Below, in pieces: positions 53,601 to 62,460 of a stretch of DNA of 64,000 bases. The notes beneath the pieces are model-generated. The model was not told the origin of the DNA. It did no database searches and saw only the letters and a list, made by a program, of their open reading frames with translations. Origin of the DNA: Bin80 sp965203305 (GTDB lineage: Bacteria; Bacteroidota; Rhodothermia; Rhodothermales; Bin80); assembly GCA_965203305.1 (NCBI GenBank), contig OZ241874.1:2418001-2482000 (forward strand), written 5' to 3'. Both the position numbers and the translations under genes were made by a program. How positions within the stretch are numbered: position 1 is the first letter of the stretch; every line of letters begins with the position of its first letter.

Positions 53601-53707
53601 CGCGCGGCTACAAACTCCTGGCAGAATTAAACATCAAACCGCGAGTCTCATATCTGGCGCGTGTACGGAATCCGAACGAAAATCTGGAATCTGCTGAAGT
53701 ATCATAG
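50612..53707 (+). CDS. actB: Alternative complex III subunit ActB, molybdopterin-like/iron-sulfur protein
   Basis: 1031 residues from the ATG at 50612, 13 bp after actA. A TAT-type segment (SSRRHFMQLLGAS, RR at ~52-53) ends at LAAC, so the protein is probably exported folded and may be lipid-anchored. The large middle part is a molybdopterin-oxidoreductase fold (in ACIII it lacks the cofactor). From about residue 795 comes an HycB-type ferredoxin region with several Cys groups (CTGCNACIVAC, CQHCENAPCESVCP, CIGTRYCANNCPY, CSFCIQR...C). It carries electrons from quinol to the cytochromes. Confidence 0.95.
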   Translation: MISLPILDAVYPGPDRKLWRSLPHREQNPDLMETASEELIPGASNAPAGSSRRHFMQLLGASMAMAGLAACRKPVEYIMPFSDRPEELIPGVPLHYATAMNFRGVARPLLVKSYDGRPVKIEGNPEHPNASGSSGVFEQASLLQLYDPDRSKNILRTGSPSDWNEFLALCQRVQAGNRRVAVLAAPDSSPTLARLRTALASQLPNVQWVEYRSEGDDMETLGLQMAYGLPLRPVYNFQNADVIVSLDADFLGSHAKNGNWNTHSFAQGRKLSGPQDQMSRLYVAESTYTSTGTMADHRRRMRSDAITELAGQLASALGVYSGAPPDTFASSIASDLQNAGGRCLVVAGETQPAEVHALCALMNDALGAVGTTVTLLDTGIPAQAPQSQTFPALVEDMQAGQVDLLLMLGVNPVYDAPPALDFQGAMARVPDTVHAGLHIDETAQASTWHIPLTHYLEAWGDARSWDGTLTPVQPLIAPLYEDARSEIELLSALTSEQPAKGYDLVRETWTPFLGDQDFETAWRRTLHNGYLQDTGYAAVTPETAFNGQLPESDAGLELVVRLDSTILDGSFANNAWCQELPDPITKIVWDNVAVLSPKTAEDYGLTCKYSKGRYDSDVVRIELNGQGVELPVWILPGHADDTVSVTLGYGRDVSTTRPERNTPFWDKDDETDIYARGTLATGVGANVSRLRNMLATPVSSGVELTATGRTWTIVTTQDHGILDTEARPIIRMATLDEYRDDPAFPLQDEAPTPSSDVKTDFQEYPELWKENHPSKSPAFRDSDYWQNQWGMVIDLNACTGCNACIVACQAENNIQVVGKTEVGHGRELHWLRIDRYFVTEGGTELDADPRIVMQPMPCQHCENAPCESVCPVAATVHSPDGTNQMVYNRCIGTRYCANNCPYKVRRFNFYNWSKTIPETVQMAQNPNVSIRFRGVMEKCSFCIQRIRETQKRAGLEKRPLHRNEVVTACQQACSAEAITFGDLNDDQSQVSQSMRNPRGYKLLAELNIKPRVSYLARVRNPNENLESAEVS

Positions 53708-53731
53708 ACATCAAAAATATCTGGATATAAA

Positions 53732-55138
53732 GTGTCTGCACTGACTGACAAGACTGCTGCGATTCCTGCGGAACCGCCACTGGTGACCGGGAACCTGGGA
53801 TTCCACGATATCACCCAGCTGGTTTCCTACCACACAGAAAAACGCCCCCCGTCCGTGTGGTACATGGCCCTTCTGGTGTCATCCACACTGCTTTGCGTTC
53901 TTCTGCTCATGATTGCCTACCTCGTATGGAACGGAGTGGGCGTCTGGGGAAACAACAACCCTGTGGGATGGGGATGGCCAATCGTCAATTTTGTCTTCTG
54001 GGTTGGAATCGGGCACGCAGGAACGCTGATTTCTGCGATTCTGTTCCTGTTCCGTCAACAGTGGAGAACTGCCATTAACCGAAGCGCAGAGGCGATGACG
54101 ATCTTTGCCGTGATCTGTGCGCTGCTGTTTCCTACGATCCATGTAGGCCGGGTCTGGGTGATCTACTGGACGCTTCCCTTGCCAAACCAGATGGAGATGT
54201 GGCCACAGTTCAAGAGTCCACTTCTCTGGGATGTCTTTGCCGTGAGCGTATACTTCACCGTATCCCTCGTATTCTGGTATATCGGCATGGTGCCAGACTT
54301 GGCAACCCTGCGTGACAGGGCACGGAATATATGGCGCCGGCGTATTCTTGGCTTTTTCTCCCTTGGCTGGAGTGGTGCCAACCGCCACTGGCGCAATTAT
54401 GAGAAGACCTACCTCCTTCTGGCAGCCCTCGCGACCCCGCTGGTCTTGAGCGTACACTCTGTGGTCTCCTTTGACTTTGCCATCAGTATTATCCCTGGAT
54501 GGCATACCACCATTTTTCCGCCTTACTTTGTAGCGGGAGCGATCTTCTCGGGATTTGCCATGGTGATGACCCTGCTCATCCTTGCCCGAAAGATCTATGG
54601 AATCGAAAATATTATCACGATTAATCACCTGGAAAAAATGGCGATCATCACGCTCCTTACGGGGACGATGGTCGGCTTCGCCTATATCACGGAATTCTTT
54701 ATCGCCTGGTACTCACAGGTTGAATATGAACAGTATGCATTCCTGAATCGGGCAACGGGGCCGTACGCATGGGCATACTGGATCATGATGTCCTGCAACC
54801 TGCTTTTCCCGCAATTCTTCTGGGTCAAGCGCCTCCGGAGAAGTATTCCGTTCCTGTTCGTGACTTCCATTATCGTGAATATCGGAATGTGGTTTGAACG
54901 GTTTGTCATCACCGTGACAAGTCTGCACCGGGATTTTCTGCCAAGCAGCTGGGACTACTTCAATCCGACAATCGTGGATATCCTGACCTTTGCCGGATCA
55001 TTCGGGCTCTTCATGACCCTGTTTCTGTTTTTCCTTCGGTATATGCCGATGGTCTCCATGGCAGAGGTCAAAATGGTCCTTCCAGAAAGCGATCCCCATT
55101 ACCATGATGATCACAATTCCGAGAACGAAACTTCCTGA
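53732..55138 (+). CDS. actC: Alternative complex III subunit ActC, NrfD-like quinol-binding membrane protein
   Basis: 468 residues, GTG start at 53732. About ten membrane helices of the NrfD/PsrC type (WYMALLVSSTLLCVLLLMIAY, VGIGHAGTLISAILFLFRQQWR, HSVVSFDFAISIIPGWH). It binds the quinol and passes electrons to ActB. It resembles ActF, its paralog in the same operon. 24 bp separate it from actB. Confidence 0.95.
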   Translation: MSALTDKTAAIPAEPPLVTGNLGFHDITQLVSYHTEKRPPSVWYMALLVSSTLLCVLLLMIAYLVWNGVGVWGNNNPVGWGWPIVNFVFWVGIGHAGTLISAILFLFRQQWRTAINRSAEAMTIFAVICALLFPTIHVGRVWVIYWTLPLPNQMEMWPQFKSPLLWDVFAVSVYFTVSLVFWYIGMVPDLATLRDRARNIWRRRILGFFSLGWSGANRHWRNYEKTYLLLAALATPLVLSVHSVVSFDFAISIIPGWHTTIFPPYFVAGAIFSGFAMVMTLLILARKIYGIENIITINHLEKMAIITLLTGTMVGFAYITEFFIAWYSQVEYEQYAFLNRATGPYAWAYWIMMSCNLLFPQFFWVKRLRRSIPFLFVTSIIVNIGMWFERFVITVTSLHRDFLPSSWDYFNPTIVDILTFAGSFGLFMTLFLFFLRYMPMVSMAEVKMVLPESDPHYHDDHNSENETS

Positions 55139-55150
55139 CCTGAGCGTACC

Positions 55151-55768
55151 ATGCTAAAGAGCCTGATCCAGAGCATAAAGGCAACCATGGGCATCTATGA
55201 GGCCCGGGAAGATGGTGTCTATGGACTACTGGCCGAATGCCCCAATCCAGGCGTACTGATTGCCGCTGCACGCAAGATGCATGCGGCGGGATACCGTCAT
55301 TTTGACACTCACTCTCCCTTTCCAATCCATGGGATGGATCGCGCCATGGGACTTGGACAGTCAAAAGTTGGCTATCTCACCCTCATTGGCGGGATCACTG
55401 GACTGGGACTTGCCACATGGTTGCAGTGGTGGACATCCGCAATAGACTATCCGGTAAATATCAGCGGCAAACCGTTCTTTGCGATTGAGTCGGCGATCCC
55501 GATCATGTTTGAACTTACCGTACTGCTTGCTGCTCTCCTCACCGTAGGAGGGATGCTGGCAATGAACGGACTCCCCCGCCCGTATAACCCTCTCTTTTAC
55601 TCCTCCGAGTTTCCGCGTGTCACGGATGATGCATTTTTTCTGCATGTTGCCGCGAGCGACTCGAATTTTGATCTGGTTACGACAGAAACACTCCTGAAAG
55701 AAGCAGGGGCAACCTCCATTGAGGTGATTCACGATCACGGATACTCCGAATTGCACACAGCAGAATGA
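55151..55768 (+). CDS. actD: Alternative complex III subunit ActD (DUF3341)
   Basis: 205 residues, ATG at 55151. Two membrane helices (LTLIGGITGLGLATWLQWW and IMFELTVLLAALLTVGGMLAM) follow a soluble N-terminal ferredoxin-like region (GVYGLLAECPNPGVLIAAARKMHAAGY). The DUF3341 family is specific to this complex; its role is structural. The stop overlaps the actE start by 4 bp (ATGA). Confidence 0.93.
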   Translation: MLKSLIQSIKATMGIYEAREDGVYGLLAECPNPGVLIAAARKMHAAGYRHFDTHSPFPIHGMDRAMGLGQSKVGYLTLIGGITGLGLATWLQWWTSAIDYPVNISGKPFFAIESAIPIMFELTVLLAALLTVGGMLAMNGLPRPYNPLFYSSEFPRVTDDAFFLHVAASDSNFDLVTTETLLKEAGATSIEVIHDHGYSELHTAE

Positions 55769-56373
55769 GAAGCATCTCCTTGTTTCTGGGACTTGTGCTG
55801 ATTCTGGGAGGTTGCCGCGGCACCCTCAAGGATGAACCGCCCATCCATGTCAATCCAAATATGGATGCCATGGAGCACTTTGAGGCCCAGGAAGCCAATT
55901 CATTCTTCTCGGACGGCCGTGCAATGCGTCCCCCTGTCCCCGGCACCGTAGCTCGCGGAATGTTGCGGGAAGATGTTGCATTTCATACCGGGCGGAATAC
56001 AGACGGAAGTTATGTGGAGGTCATGCCCGTTGAATATACCGTTGAATTTGCCGAGCGTGGACGAGAGCGGTATGATATCTACTGCACGATCTGTCATGGT
56101 GCTGCCGGTGATGGACAAGGAATTGTAATGACAGGCGGATACGGATTTGCCCCCGTAGGCTACCATAATGATCGCCTGCGTACAATTGAGGACGGGTATC
56201 TCTATGAGGTGATTACACGCGGGATCCGCAGCATGCCAGGATATGCGCAACAAGTTTCTGTTGCGGACCGATGGGCCATCGTTGCCTATGTGCGGGCATT
56301 GCAACGCAGTCAGAATGCAAGTGCAGCGGATGTTCCGGCAGACGAGTTGTCCAACTTTCAGAATACGCCCTGA
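55765..56373 (+). CDS. actE: Alternative complex III subunit ActE, monohaem cytochrome c lipoprotein
   Basis: 202 residues, ATG at 55765. A lipobox (LVLILGGC) predicts a lipid-anchored Cys. One CxxCH site (CTICHGAAGDGQG) and a later Met (IRSMPGYA) give a class I cytochrome c fold. It probably hands electrons from ActA/ActB towards the oxidase. Confidence 0.94.
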   Translation: MRSISLFLGLVLILGGCRGTLKDEPPIHVNPNMDAMEHFEAQEANSFFSDGRAMRPPVPGTVARGMLREDVAFHTGRNTDGSYVEVMPVEYTVEFAERGRERYDIYCTICHGAAGDGQGIVMTGGYGFAPVGYHNDRLRTIEDGYLYEVITRGIRSMPGYAQQVSVADRWAIVAYVRALQRSQNASAADVPADELSNFQNTP

Positions 56374-56384
56374 TCACAGAACTT

Positions 56385-57656
56385 ATGCGTGACGCACTGC
56401 GAGGCAGCTCGTTCCCCATGAAGCTTGTTGATACCCTGGCACCTACCGGGAGCGAGAAGTATCCCTTTACAGGTACATCCCGCAGCTATGTCATTCCCGT
56501 GCTTGCTGGCCTGGCAATCACCCTAGTGAGCATTTTCGTCGGGATGAGTGAACTGTTTGTGGAACAGTTTTACTTCTCGTACCTGATCGGCTGGACCTTC
56601 TGCCTCTCCATTGCCCTGGGATGCCTGTTCATTGTATTGATCAAGCATCTCGTCCGTGCAGAATGGATCGTTTCCCTGCGAAGAATTCCCGAAGCGGCAG
56701 CCGCCTCTTTTCCCCTCCTGATCCTGCTGTCCATTCCCGTACTCATCGGACTGTTTGATGCGCATGGTCCATACCATCACTGGACTGTGGAGGGAGTTGC
56801 TGATCCGAATAGCAGCCACTATGATGAAATTGTAGCAGGCAAAGTGGCCTATCTCAATATTCCGTTCTTTCTGGCCCGGCTCGCATTTTACTTTCTTGTA
56901 TGGACCTTCGTCTCTTCGCGCCTGTGGAGACTGTCCGTGCTTCAGGATGTTACGGGTGATCCAGATCTATCCGTAGGACTGCGTCATCTGAGTGCCTGGG
57001 GGCTCCCGCTCTGCGCCGTTACAACTGCATTTGCAGGATTTGACCTGCTCATGTCGCTGTACCCTCACTGGTTTTCCACGATCTTTGGTGTCTACTTTTT
57101 TGCGGGGGCATTCCTGGCGGCCTTTTGTTTCACGACGCTGAGCATTGCCGGACTGCAACGCGCAGGAATGTTGCGGGGAGCAGTAACGGCTGAGCATTAC
57201 CATGACCTGGGAAAACTGATGTTCGGGTTCGTCGTATTCTGGGCCTACATCGCATTCAGCCAGTACATGCTTATCTGGTATGGCGGAATTCCAGAAGAAA
57301 CTGCCTGGTTCAAGTACAGATTGCAGAACGGGTGGGAAACCCATAGCGGGATTCTGCTGTTCGGACACTTTATCGTTCCGTTCATCATCCTGCTCCCCCG
57401 TGCCATCAAACGCTTCGCCGCCCCCCTTGCCATCATCGCCGTCTGGCTCCTTGTTATGCAGTGGTTTGATCTTCACTGGCAGGCGATGCCTGTGCTCCAT
57501 CAGAAACAGGCACAGTTTCACTGGCTGGATCTGAGCTGCTGGATCGGACTCCTGTGTTTGTTTGGAGGGACTTTTCTGTGGAGACTCAGCCGGCATGCGA
57601 TTGTGTGCGAAGGAGATCCGAACCTGGGCAAGTCTTTGCGCTTCGAAAATGTCTGA
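56385..57656 (+). CDS. actF: Alternative complex III subunit ActF, NrfD-like membrane protein
   Basis: 423 residues from the ATG at 56385, 11 bp after the actE stop; an ATG at 56418 (MKLVDTLAPTGSEKYPF) is also plausible. Open frame upstream lies within actE and is not coding. About ten helices of the NrfD type (VIPVLAGLAITLVSIFVGM, PLCAVTTAFAGFDLLMSLYPHW, SGILLFGHFIVPFIILLPRAIK). It is a paralog of ActC and likely contributes to the membrane core. Confidence 0.93.
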   Translation: MRDALRGSSFPMKLVDTLAPTGSEKYPFTGTSRSYVIPVLAGLAITLVSIFVGMSELFVEQFYFSYLIGWTFCLSIALGCLFIVLIKHLVRAEWIVSLRRIPEAAAASFPLLILLSIPVLIGLFDAHGPYHHWTVEGVADPNSSHYDEIVAGKVAYLNIPFFLARLAFYFLVWTFVSSRLWRLSVLQDVTGDPDLSVGLRHLSAWGLPLCAVTTAFAGFDLLMSLYPHWFSTIFGVYFFAGAFLAAFCFTTLSIAGLQRAGMLRGAVTAEHYHDLGKLMFGFVVFWAYIAFSQYMLIWYGGIPEETAWFKYRLQNGWETHSGILLFGHFIVPFIILLPRAIKRFAAPLAIIAVWLLVMQWFDLHWQAMPVLHQKQAQFHWLDLSCWIGLLCLFGGTFLWRLSRHAIVCEGDPNLGKSLRFENV

Positions 57657-58017
57657 CACCTCTGCCATGACTCTTGAATCTGAAATTCAGACATCCGACC
57701 TGCCACCTGTTCAGGGAGAAGATGTCGCGGCAGTCCCGATCATCTCATTTGTAATGACGCTGCTCATCGGACTGGGGGTGCTGGTACTGGTCGCCTCCTA
57801 CTGGTTCAACAGCGTCGCACAGCGGGTAGACCAGGAACACGCGGCCGATGCATCCTACCCCCGACTGGAACGACTGGATGTCAACGGCATGCAACAGCTA
57901 AATCGCTATGAAATGCTGGAGGACGGGAGCTTCCAGATTCCGGTAGAGCAAGCCATGGCAAAACTGGCAGAAGAATTTCCAGAAGATACGCGCATCTCGG
58001 AGGAGATGCGGCCCTGA
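57649..58017 (+). CDS. Small membrane-anchored protein of the act-cox operon, function unknown
   Basis: 122 residues from the ATG at 57649, which overlaps the actF stop by 8 bp. One membrane helix (~32-54: VPIISFVMTLLIGLGVLVLVASYWF) with a short cytoplasmic N-terminus and a soluble C-terminal part of ~65 residues on the other side (LNRYEMLEDGSFQIPVEQAMAKLAEEF). Similar small proteins are found at this position in other act-sco-cox operons, but I do not know a function. An assembly or accessory subunit of the ACIII-oxidase supercomplex is an inference from position. Confidence 0.85.
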   Translation: MSDTSAMTLESEIQTSDLPPVQGEDVAAVPIISFVMTLLIGLGVLVLVASYWFNSVAQRVDQEHAADASYPRLERLDVNGMQQLNRYEMLEDGSFQIPVEQAMAKLAEEFPEDTRISEEMRP

Positions 58018-58821
58018 ATGCAGAAACAGTGCTTCTCCATACTTGTGCTGTGCGCGTTTTCAATTCCCCTGCACGCCCAAATCATAGAACAGGCACACAT
58101 TGCCTACGAAGGTGTGGAACTCTCTCCGCAGCTGGGAACGCAGATCCCGCTTGATCTGGAATTTTCAGATTCGGAGGGGAACTCGGTTACCCTCATGGAT
58201 TATTTTCACCAGGACCGTCCCGTTGTCCTTACGTTTGTGTACCATACCTGCCCCATGCTGTGCAGTGCTCTTCTGGACGGAGTGACACGAAGCCTGCAGG
58301 ATATTCCGTGGGTCCCCGGTGACAACTATGAAATGGTCACGGTCTCCTTCAGCCCTCACGATACCCCCGAACGCGCAGCGCAGCAACGCGCCCGCTATTT
58401 GAAACGGCTGGATCACGAAGGGGCAGAATGGCATTTTCTGACCGGAAACGAAACCTCTATCGCTGCATTGACGGAGGCAACCGGGTTCAAGTTTAAATGG
58501 GTTGAACAACAAGGCGAATATGCACATCCTGCTGTCGTCATTGTTCTCAGTGATAAGGGGGTACTTACCCGTTATCTGCCCGATATCGCACCAAAGAGTC
58601 GGGACCTGCGTGCAGCCATTGTGGAAGCATCTGACGGAATGGTTGGAAATCTCCTGGACCGTGCTTTTCTATACTGCTTTCAGTTTGATCCAGCATCAAA
58701 CTCGTATGTACTTGTCGCACGACGAGCCATGCAGGTGGGAGGAGGGATCACAGCCCTGCTTCTTATCGCATTTCTAAGCATATTGTGGATGAACGACAAT
58801 AAAAAGTCCGAGAACGAATGA
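58018..58821 (+). CDS. SCO1/SenC-family copper chaperone
   Basis: 267 residues, ATG at 58018 directly after the preceding stop. A signal peptide (SILVLCAFSIPLHAQ) leads to a thioredoxin-like domain with the copper-binding CPMLC and the distal His (EYAHPA). A C-terminal membrane helix (GGGITALLLIAFLSILWM) anchors the protein. It inserts copper into the CuA site of subunit II, encoded by the next gene. The stop overlaps coxB by 4 bp. Confidence 0.95.
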   Translation: MQKQCFSILVLCAFSIPLHAQIIEQAHIAYEGVELSPQLGTQIPLDLEFSDSEGNSVTLMDYFHQDRPVVLTFVYHTCPMLCSALLDGVTRSLQDIPWVPGDNYEMVTVSFSPHDTPERAAQQRARYLKRLDHEGAEWHFLTGNETSIAALTEATGFKFKWVEQQGEYAHPAVVIVLSDKGVLTRYLPDIAPKSRDLRAAIVEASDGMVGNLLDRAFLYCFQFDPASNSYVLVARRAMQVGGGITALLLIAFLSILWMNDNKKSENE

Positions 58822-59753
58822 ACCAACAGAGTTCTATCTGGCTTCCAGAGGCTGCGTCTACCGTTGCCGGGGATGTGGACGCTCTCTTTTACTTTGTCCT
58901 TGTCACCAGCATCATTCTCTTCGTGGGGGTCATTGCGACGATGGTGTACTTTGCCTGGCGTTATCGTCGGCGCAGCCCGAATGACCGACCGGAACCTGTC
59001 CAGGAAAATAAAATTGTGGAAGCCTCCTGGATTGTCGTGCCAACGATCCTCGTGGCTGTTGTCTTTATCTGGGGATTCAAGGTATTTCTGGAACTTGGCA
59101 TTGCTCCGCCAAACTCCTACGAAGTGAATGTGACCGCCCGGAAATGGAGCTGGTCGTTCACCTATCCGAACGGAGTTGTCTCTGCTGACCTCCATGTTCC
59201 CGTGAATCATCCTGTCAAACTTCGGATGAGCAGCGAGGATGTAATTCACAGCTTCTTCGTCCCTGCTTTTCGCGTGAAGGCGGATGTACTGCAGGGACGC
59301 TATTCTTATGTATGGTTTGAAGCCACCAGACAGGATACGTTTACCGTTGCCTGTACCGAGTATTGCGGGACATCTCACTCAAACATGTACTCGCGTGTGA
59401 TCGTGCAGTCGCAGGATGACTTTGACAACTGGCTTGCCGAAAACATGGATGACGGCACCATGACCCCTGCAGGGAGAGGAGAGCGGATATACAGGCAACA
59501 GGGATGTTTCGCCTGTCATTCCATAGACGGATCGGCTGCATCTGGACCGACTTTCCTTGGACTGGCAGGGAGCATGCGTAATTTCACGGATGGCACCAGT
59601 GCTGCAGCCGATGACAACTATCTCCGCACTTCCATCATAAATCCCATGCTGCAAATCGTTGAAGGTTATCCCCCAGTAATGCCTGGACAATACGGGGCAA
59701 CGCTTTCCACTGAGGATATTGACGCACTTGTAGCATTCATAAAAGAGCAGTAG
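58818..59753 (+). CDS. coxB: Cytochrome c oxidase subunit II with fused cytochrome c domain (caa3 type)
   Basis: 311 residues, ATG at 58818. Two membrane helices (VDALFYFVLVTSIILFVGVIATMVYFAW, SWIVVPTILVAVVFIWGFKVFL) precede the cupredoxin domain. CuA ligands are His in DVIHSFFVPAF and the cluster CTEYCGTSHSNM (~179-190). After about residue 215 comes a class I cytochrome c with CFACH (~231-235) and a late Met (MPGQYG), which makes this a caa3 oxidase able to take electrons directly from ACIII. Confidence 0.96.
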   Translation: MNQQSSIWLPEAASTVAGDVDALFYFVLVTSIILFVGVIATMVYFAWRYRRRSPNDRPEPVQENKIVEASWIVVPTILVAVVFIWGFKVFLELGIAPPNSYEVNVTARKWSWSFTYPNGVVSADLHVPVNHPVKLRMSSEDVIHSFFVPAFRVKADVLQGRYSYVWFEATRQDTFTVACTEYCGTSHSNMYSRVIVQSQDDFDNWLAENMDDGTMTPAGRGERIYRQQGCFACHSIDGSAASGPTFLGLAGSMRNFTDGTSAAADDNYLRTSIINPMLQIVEGYPPVMPGQYGATLSTEDIDALVAFIKEQ

Positions 59754-59758
59754 CAGGC

Positions 59759-61405
59759 ATGAGTGACGAATCACACAATTATTTGAATGCAAAAAAGGGC
59801 CTCTGGTCCTGGCTCTCCACAACGGATCACAAGCGCATTGGAATCCTGTATGCGATTGCCTGCGCGGCATTCTTTCTTCTGGGAGGCATTCTTGCGACGT
59901 TTGTACGCACTGAACTTGGTACCCCTGGAGAGACCATCCTGGGAGAGGATGAATACAACCAGGTCTTTACGCTCCATGGCGTGGTCATGGTCTTTCTTGT
60001 GATCATTCCCGCGATTCCTGGAATCCTGGGGAATTTTGTGCTGCCCATCCAGATTGGAGCCAAAGATGTGGCCTTCCCCCGACTGAACCTGGCCAGCTGG
60101 TATCTCTTTATGGCAGGTGCCATCATGGCAGTCTGTGGCTGGCTGTTCGTTGGCAAGGTGGATACAGGCTGGACCTTCTATACTCCGTACTCCAGCGGAG
60201 CATCCAATGCGGTTCTCTGGCTTACCTCCGCCGTGTTTGTTGCGGGCTTTGCGTCCATCTTTACTGGTCTGAACTTCATTGTCACCGTGCACAAGATGCG
60301 TGCTCCGGGCATGACCTGGAACAGGCTCCCGCTATTTACCTGGGCCATTTATGCAACGGGAATTGTTCAGGTACTGGCAACCCCGGTGATTGGCATTACC
60401 ATGGTTCTCCTGTTCCTGGAGAAGCTGATGCACATTGGAATCTTTGATCCGGCTCTTGGTGGAGATCCGGTTCTGTTTCAGCACTTCTTCTGGTTCTACA
60501 GTCATCCGGCAGTCTACATTATGATCCTGCCAGCGATGGGGATTATCAGTGACTTGATGGGGACCTTTTCCCGGCAGCATGTATCCGGGTATACCTTTAT
60601 TGCCCTCTCTTCGGTTGCCATTGCATTCCTGGGATTTCTTGTGTGGGGACACCACATGTTCGTTTCTGGACAGAGTGCAATCTCTTCCATCATCTTCTCC
60701 ATGCTCACCTTCCTCATCGGAATCCCCACAGGCATCAAGGTTTTCAACTGGGTGGCAACGATGTACAAGGGATCTGTATGGCTCAAGACTCCCATGCTGT
60801 ATGCCCTGATGTTCCTGTTTCTGTTCACGATTGGTGGACTGACCGGGATCATGGTTGGGGTTCTGGCTGTGGATGTCCACTTGCATGACACGTATTTCGT
60901 GGTTGCTCACTTCCACTATGTCATGATGGGAGGGGCCCTCATCGGACTAATCGGGGGGCTTCACTACTGGTGGCCAAAAATGACAGGACGCATGTATAAC
61001 GAGCCTGCCGGGGTCATTGCTGCAATCCTGGTGTTCATCGGATTTAATCTGACATTCTTCACGCAGTTCTTCCTGGGTTCCAGAGGAATGCCACGTCGCT
61101 ATCACGATTATTCCGAGTTTCTGGAGAAATTCCCTGAATTTGCGGCTCTTAACATGGCTTCCACCATTGGATCCTATATTTTGGGAGCAGGACTGCTAAT
61201 GATTCTGATTTATGCACTGCATTCACTGTTTCGGGGAAAGAAAGCAACGGCAAATCCATGGGGAGCCTGTACGCTTGAGTGGACACACACTGGGCCTGTT
61301 CCTGATGAGCACAATTTTCACGATACACCTCTGGTTACACGCGGTCCGTATGATTTCCATCTTGCGGATGATGTCTTTGGTCCAAAAACAGTTCCTGATT
61401 CATGA
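59759..61405 (+). CDS. coxA: Cytochrome c oxidase subunit I, type A2 haem-copper oxidase
   Basis: 548 residues, ATG at 59759. Twelve membrane helices. Haem a and haem a3/CuB ligands are visible in HGVVMVF, the helix VI motif FYSHPAVYI, GHHMFVSG and HDTYFVVAHFHYV. In place of the D-channel Glu (GHPEV) it has YSHPAV, the hallmark of A2-type oxidases such as those of Rhodothermus and Thermus, in which Tyr-Ser is thought to serve in proton transfer. It reduces O2 to water and pumps protons. The stop overlaps coxC by 4 bp (ATGA). Confidence 0.97.
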   Translation: MSDESHNYLNAKKGLWSWLSTTDHKRIGILYAIACAAFFLLGGILATFVRTELGTPGETILGEDEYNQVFTLHGVVMVFLVIIPAIPGILGNFVLPIQIGAKDVAFPRLNLASWYLFMAGAIMAVCGWLFVGKVDTGWTFYTPYSSGASNAVLWLTSAVFVAGFASIFTGLNFIVTVHKMRAPGMTWNRLPLFTWAIYATGIVQVLATPVIGITMVLLFLEKLMHIGIFDPALGGDPVLFQHFFWFYSHPAVYIMILPAMGIISDLMGTFSRQHVSGYTFIALSSVAIAFLGFLVWGHHMFVSGQSAISSIIFSMLTFLIGIPTGIKVFNWVATMYKGSVWLKTPMLYALMFLFLFTIGGLTGIMVGVLAVDVHLHDTYFVVAHFHYVMMGGALIGLIGGLHYWWPKMTGRMYNEPAGVIAAILVFIGFNLTFFTQFFLGSRGMPRRYHDYSEFLEKFPEFAALNMASTIGSYILGAGLLMILIYALHSLFRGKKATANPWGACTLEWTHTGPVPDEHNFHDTPLVTRGPYDFHLADDVFGPKTVPDS

Positions 61406-62064
61406 CTGGCACCGACGCGACACTTAAGCACTACTTCGTGGACCACGAGCAGCAGTTTGATGCCGCGAAGCTGGGAATGTGGCTGTTCCTGGTCACAGAA
61501 GTTCTTCTGTTTGCTGGCATGTTCGTGGCGTATGCGGTCTATCGGTCATGGCATCCCGAAGTATTCCTCCAGGCCAGCGAACTGCTTGACTGGCGTTTGG
61601 GTGCCCTGAACACCATTGTACTTCTGGCATCAAGTTTTACGGTCGCTCTTTCCATTCATTATGTCCAGAAAGGAGAGAATGACAAGGTCGTTGTACTTCT
61701 CCTGATCACACTCCTGTGTGCTGCCATCTTTATGGTTGTGAAGTATTTCGAGTATACCGACAAGTTCTCGCATGGAATTTTTCCTGGAGCAGGGTTTGAT
61801 CCGCATGGAATCATAGATGGAAAAGACTACTCCAAGTACAATGTCCCGTTTGCGCCACAGTTCTTCAGCATCTACTTCGTTATGACCGGAATCCACGGGG
61901 TTCATGTACTTGTGGGGATGGGGCTGTTCGGATGGTTAACCACGCGTGTAGCGCGTGGGCACTTCTCGCCCCAGTGGTATACCCCAGTGGAGTTGACTGG
62001 ACTATACTGGCATCTGGTAGACATTATCTGGATTTTTCTTTTCCCACTGCTTTATCTAATTTAG
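61402..62064 (+). CDS. coxC: Cytochrome c oxidase subunit III
   Basis: 220 residues, ATG at 61402. Five membrane helices (AAKLGMWLFLVTEVLLFAGMF, LGALNTIVLLASSFTVALSI, ...FFSIYFVMTGIHGVHVLVGM, YWHLVDIIWIFLFPLLYLI). The ELTGLYWHLVDIIW signature is typical. A loop of about 30 residues between helices 3 and 4 (DKFSHGIFPGAGFDPHG) is usual for this branch. Confidence 0.95.
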   Translation: MTGTDATLKHYFVDHEQQFDAAKLGMWLFLVTEVLLFAGMFVAYAVYRSWHPEVFLQASELLDWRLGALNTIVLLASSFTVALSIHYVQKGENDKVVVLLLITLLCAAIFMVVKYFEYTDKFSHGIFPGAGFDPHGIIDGKDYSKYNVPFAPQFFSIYFVMTGIHGVHVLVGMGLFGWLTTRVARGHFSPQWYTPVELTGLYWHLVDIIWIFLFPLLYLI

Positions 62065-62076
62065 CGGGACTCCCTC

Positions 62077-62412
62077 ATGGCACAAGGTCACCACATCATC
62101 CCCATTCGCACGCTTGGAATCGTGTTCGGCGCACTCCTGTTTTTGACCGTTGTTACCGTGATTACTGCACGAATTGACTTGGGGGGGTTGAATGTTCCTC
62201 TGGCATTAACCATTGCCGGGTTCAAGGCACTCCTGGTTGCGATGATTTTTATGGCCTTGAAATACGATAACAAGGTCAACCTGCTAGCGGTGGTCCTTGG
62301 AGTCGTCTTTGTTGTCGTATTCCTGGCACTTACGCTTGCCGATACAGAATTTCGTGGGAGTATGGGGATCACAGAGCCTGCAGGTGTAGAGGAGTCTGTA
62401 CAGAACGAATAG
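62077..62412 (+). CDS. coxD: Cytochrome c oxidase subunit IV (prokaryotic, COX4_pro type)
   Basis: 111 residues, ATG at 62077, 12 bp after coxC. Three membrane helices (VFGALLFLTVVTVITARI, ALTIAGFKALLVAMIFMALKY, LLAVVLGVVFVVVFLALTLAD) and an acidic C-terminus. It is the last gene of the respiratory operon. A weak hairpin (TTCCG/CGGAA, 62418-62437) follows, too short to call a terminator. Confidence 0.9.
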   Translation: MAQGHHIIPIRTLGIVFGALLFLTVVTVITARIDLGGLNVPLALTIAGFKALLVAMIFMALKYDNKVNLLAVVLGVVFVVVFLALTLADTEFRGSMGITEPAGVEESVQNE

Positions 62413-62460
62413 GGGGCTTCCGTCAAGAATGGCGGAAACTGAAACGTGGCATGCAATACA

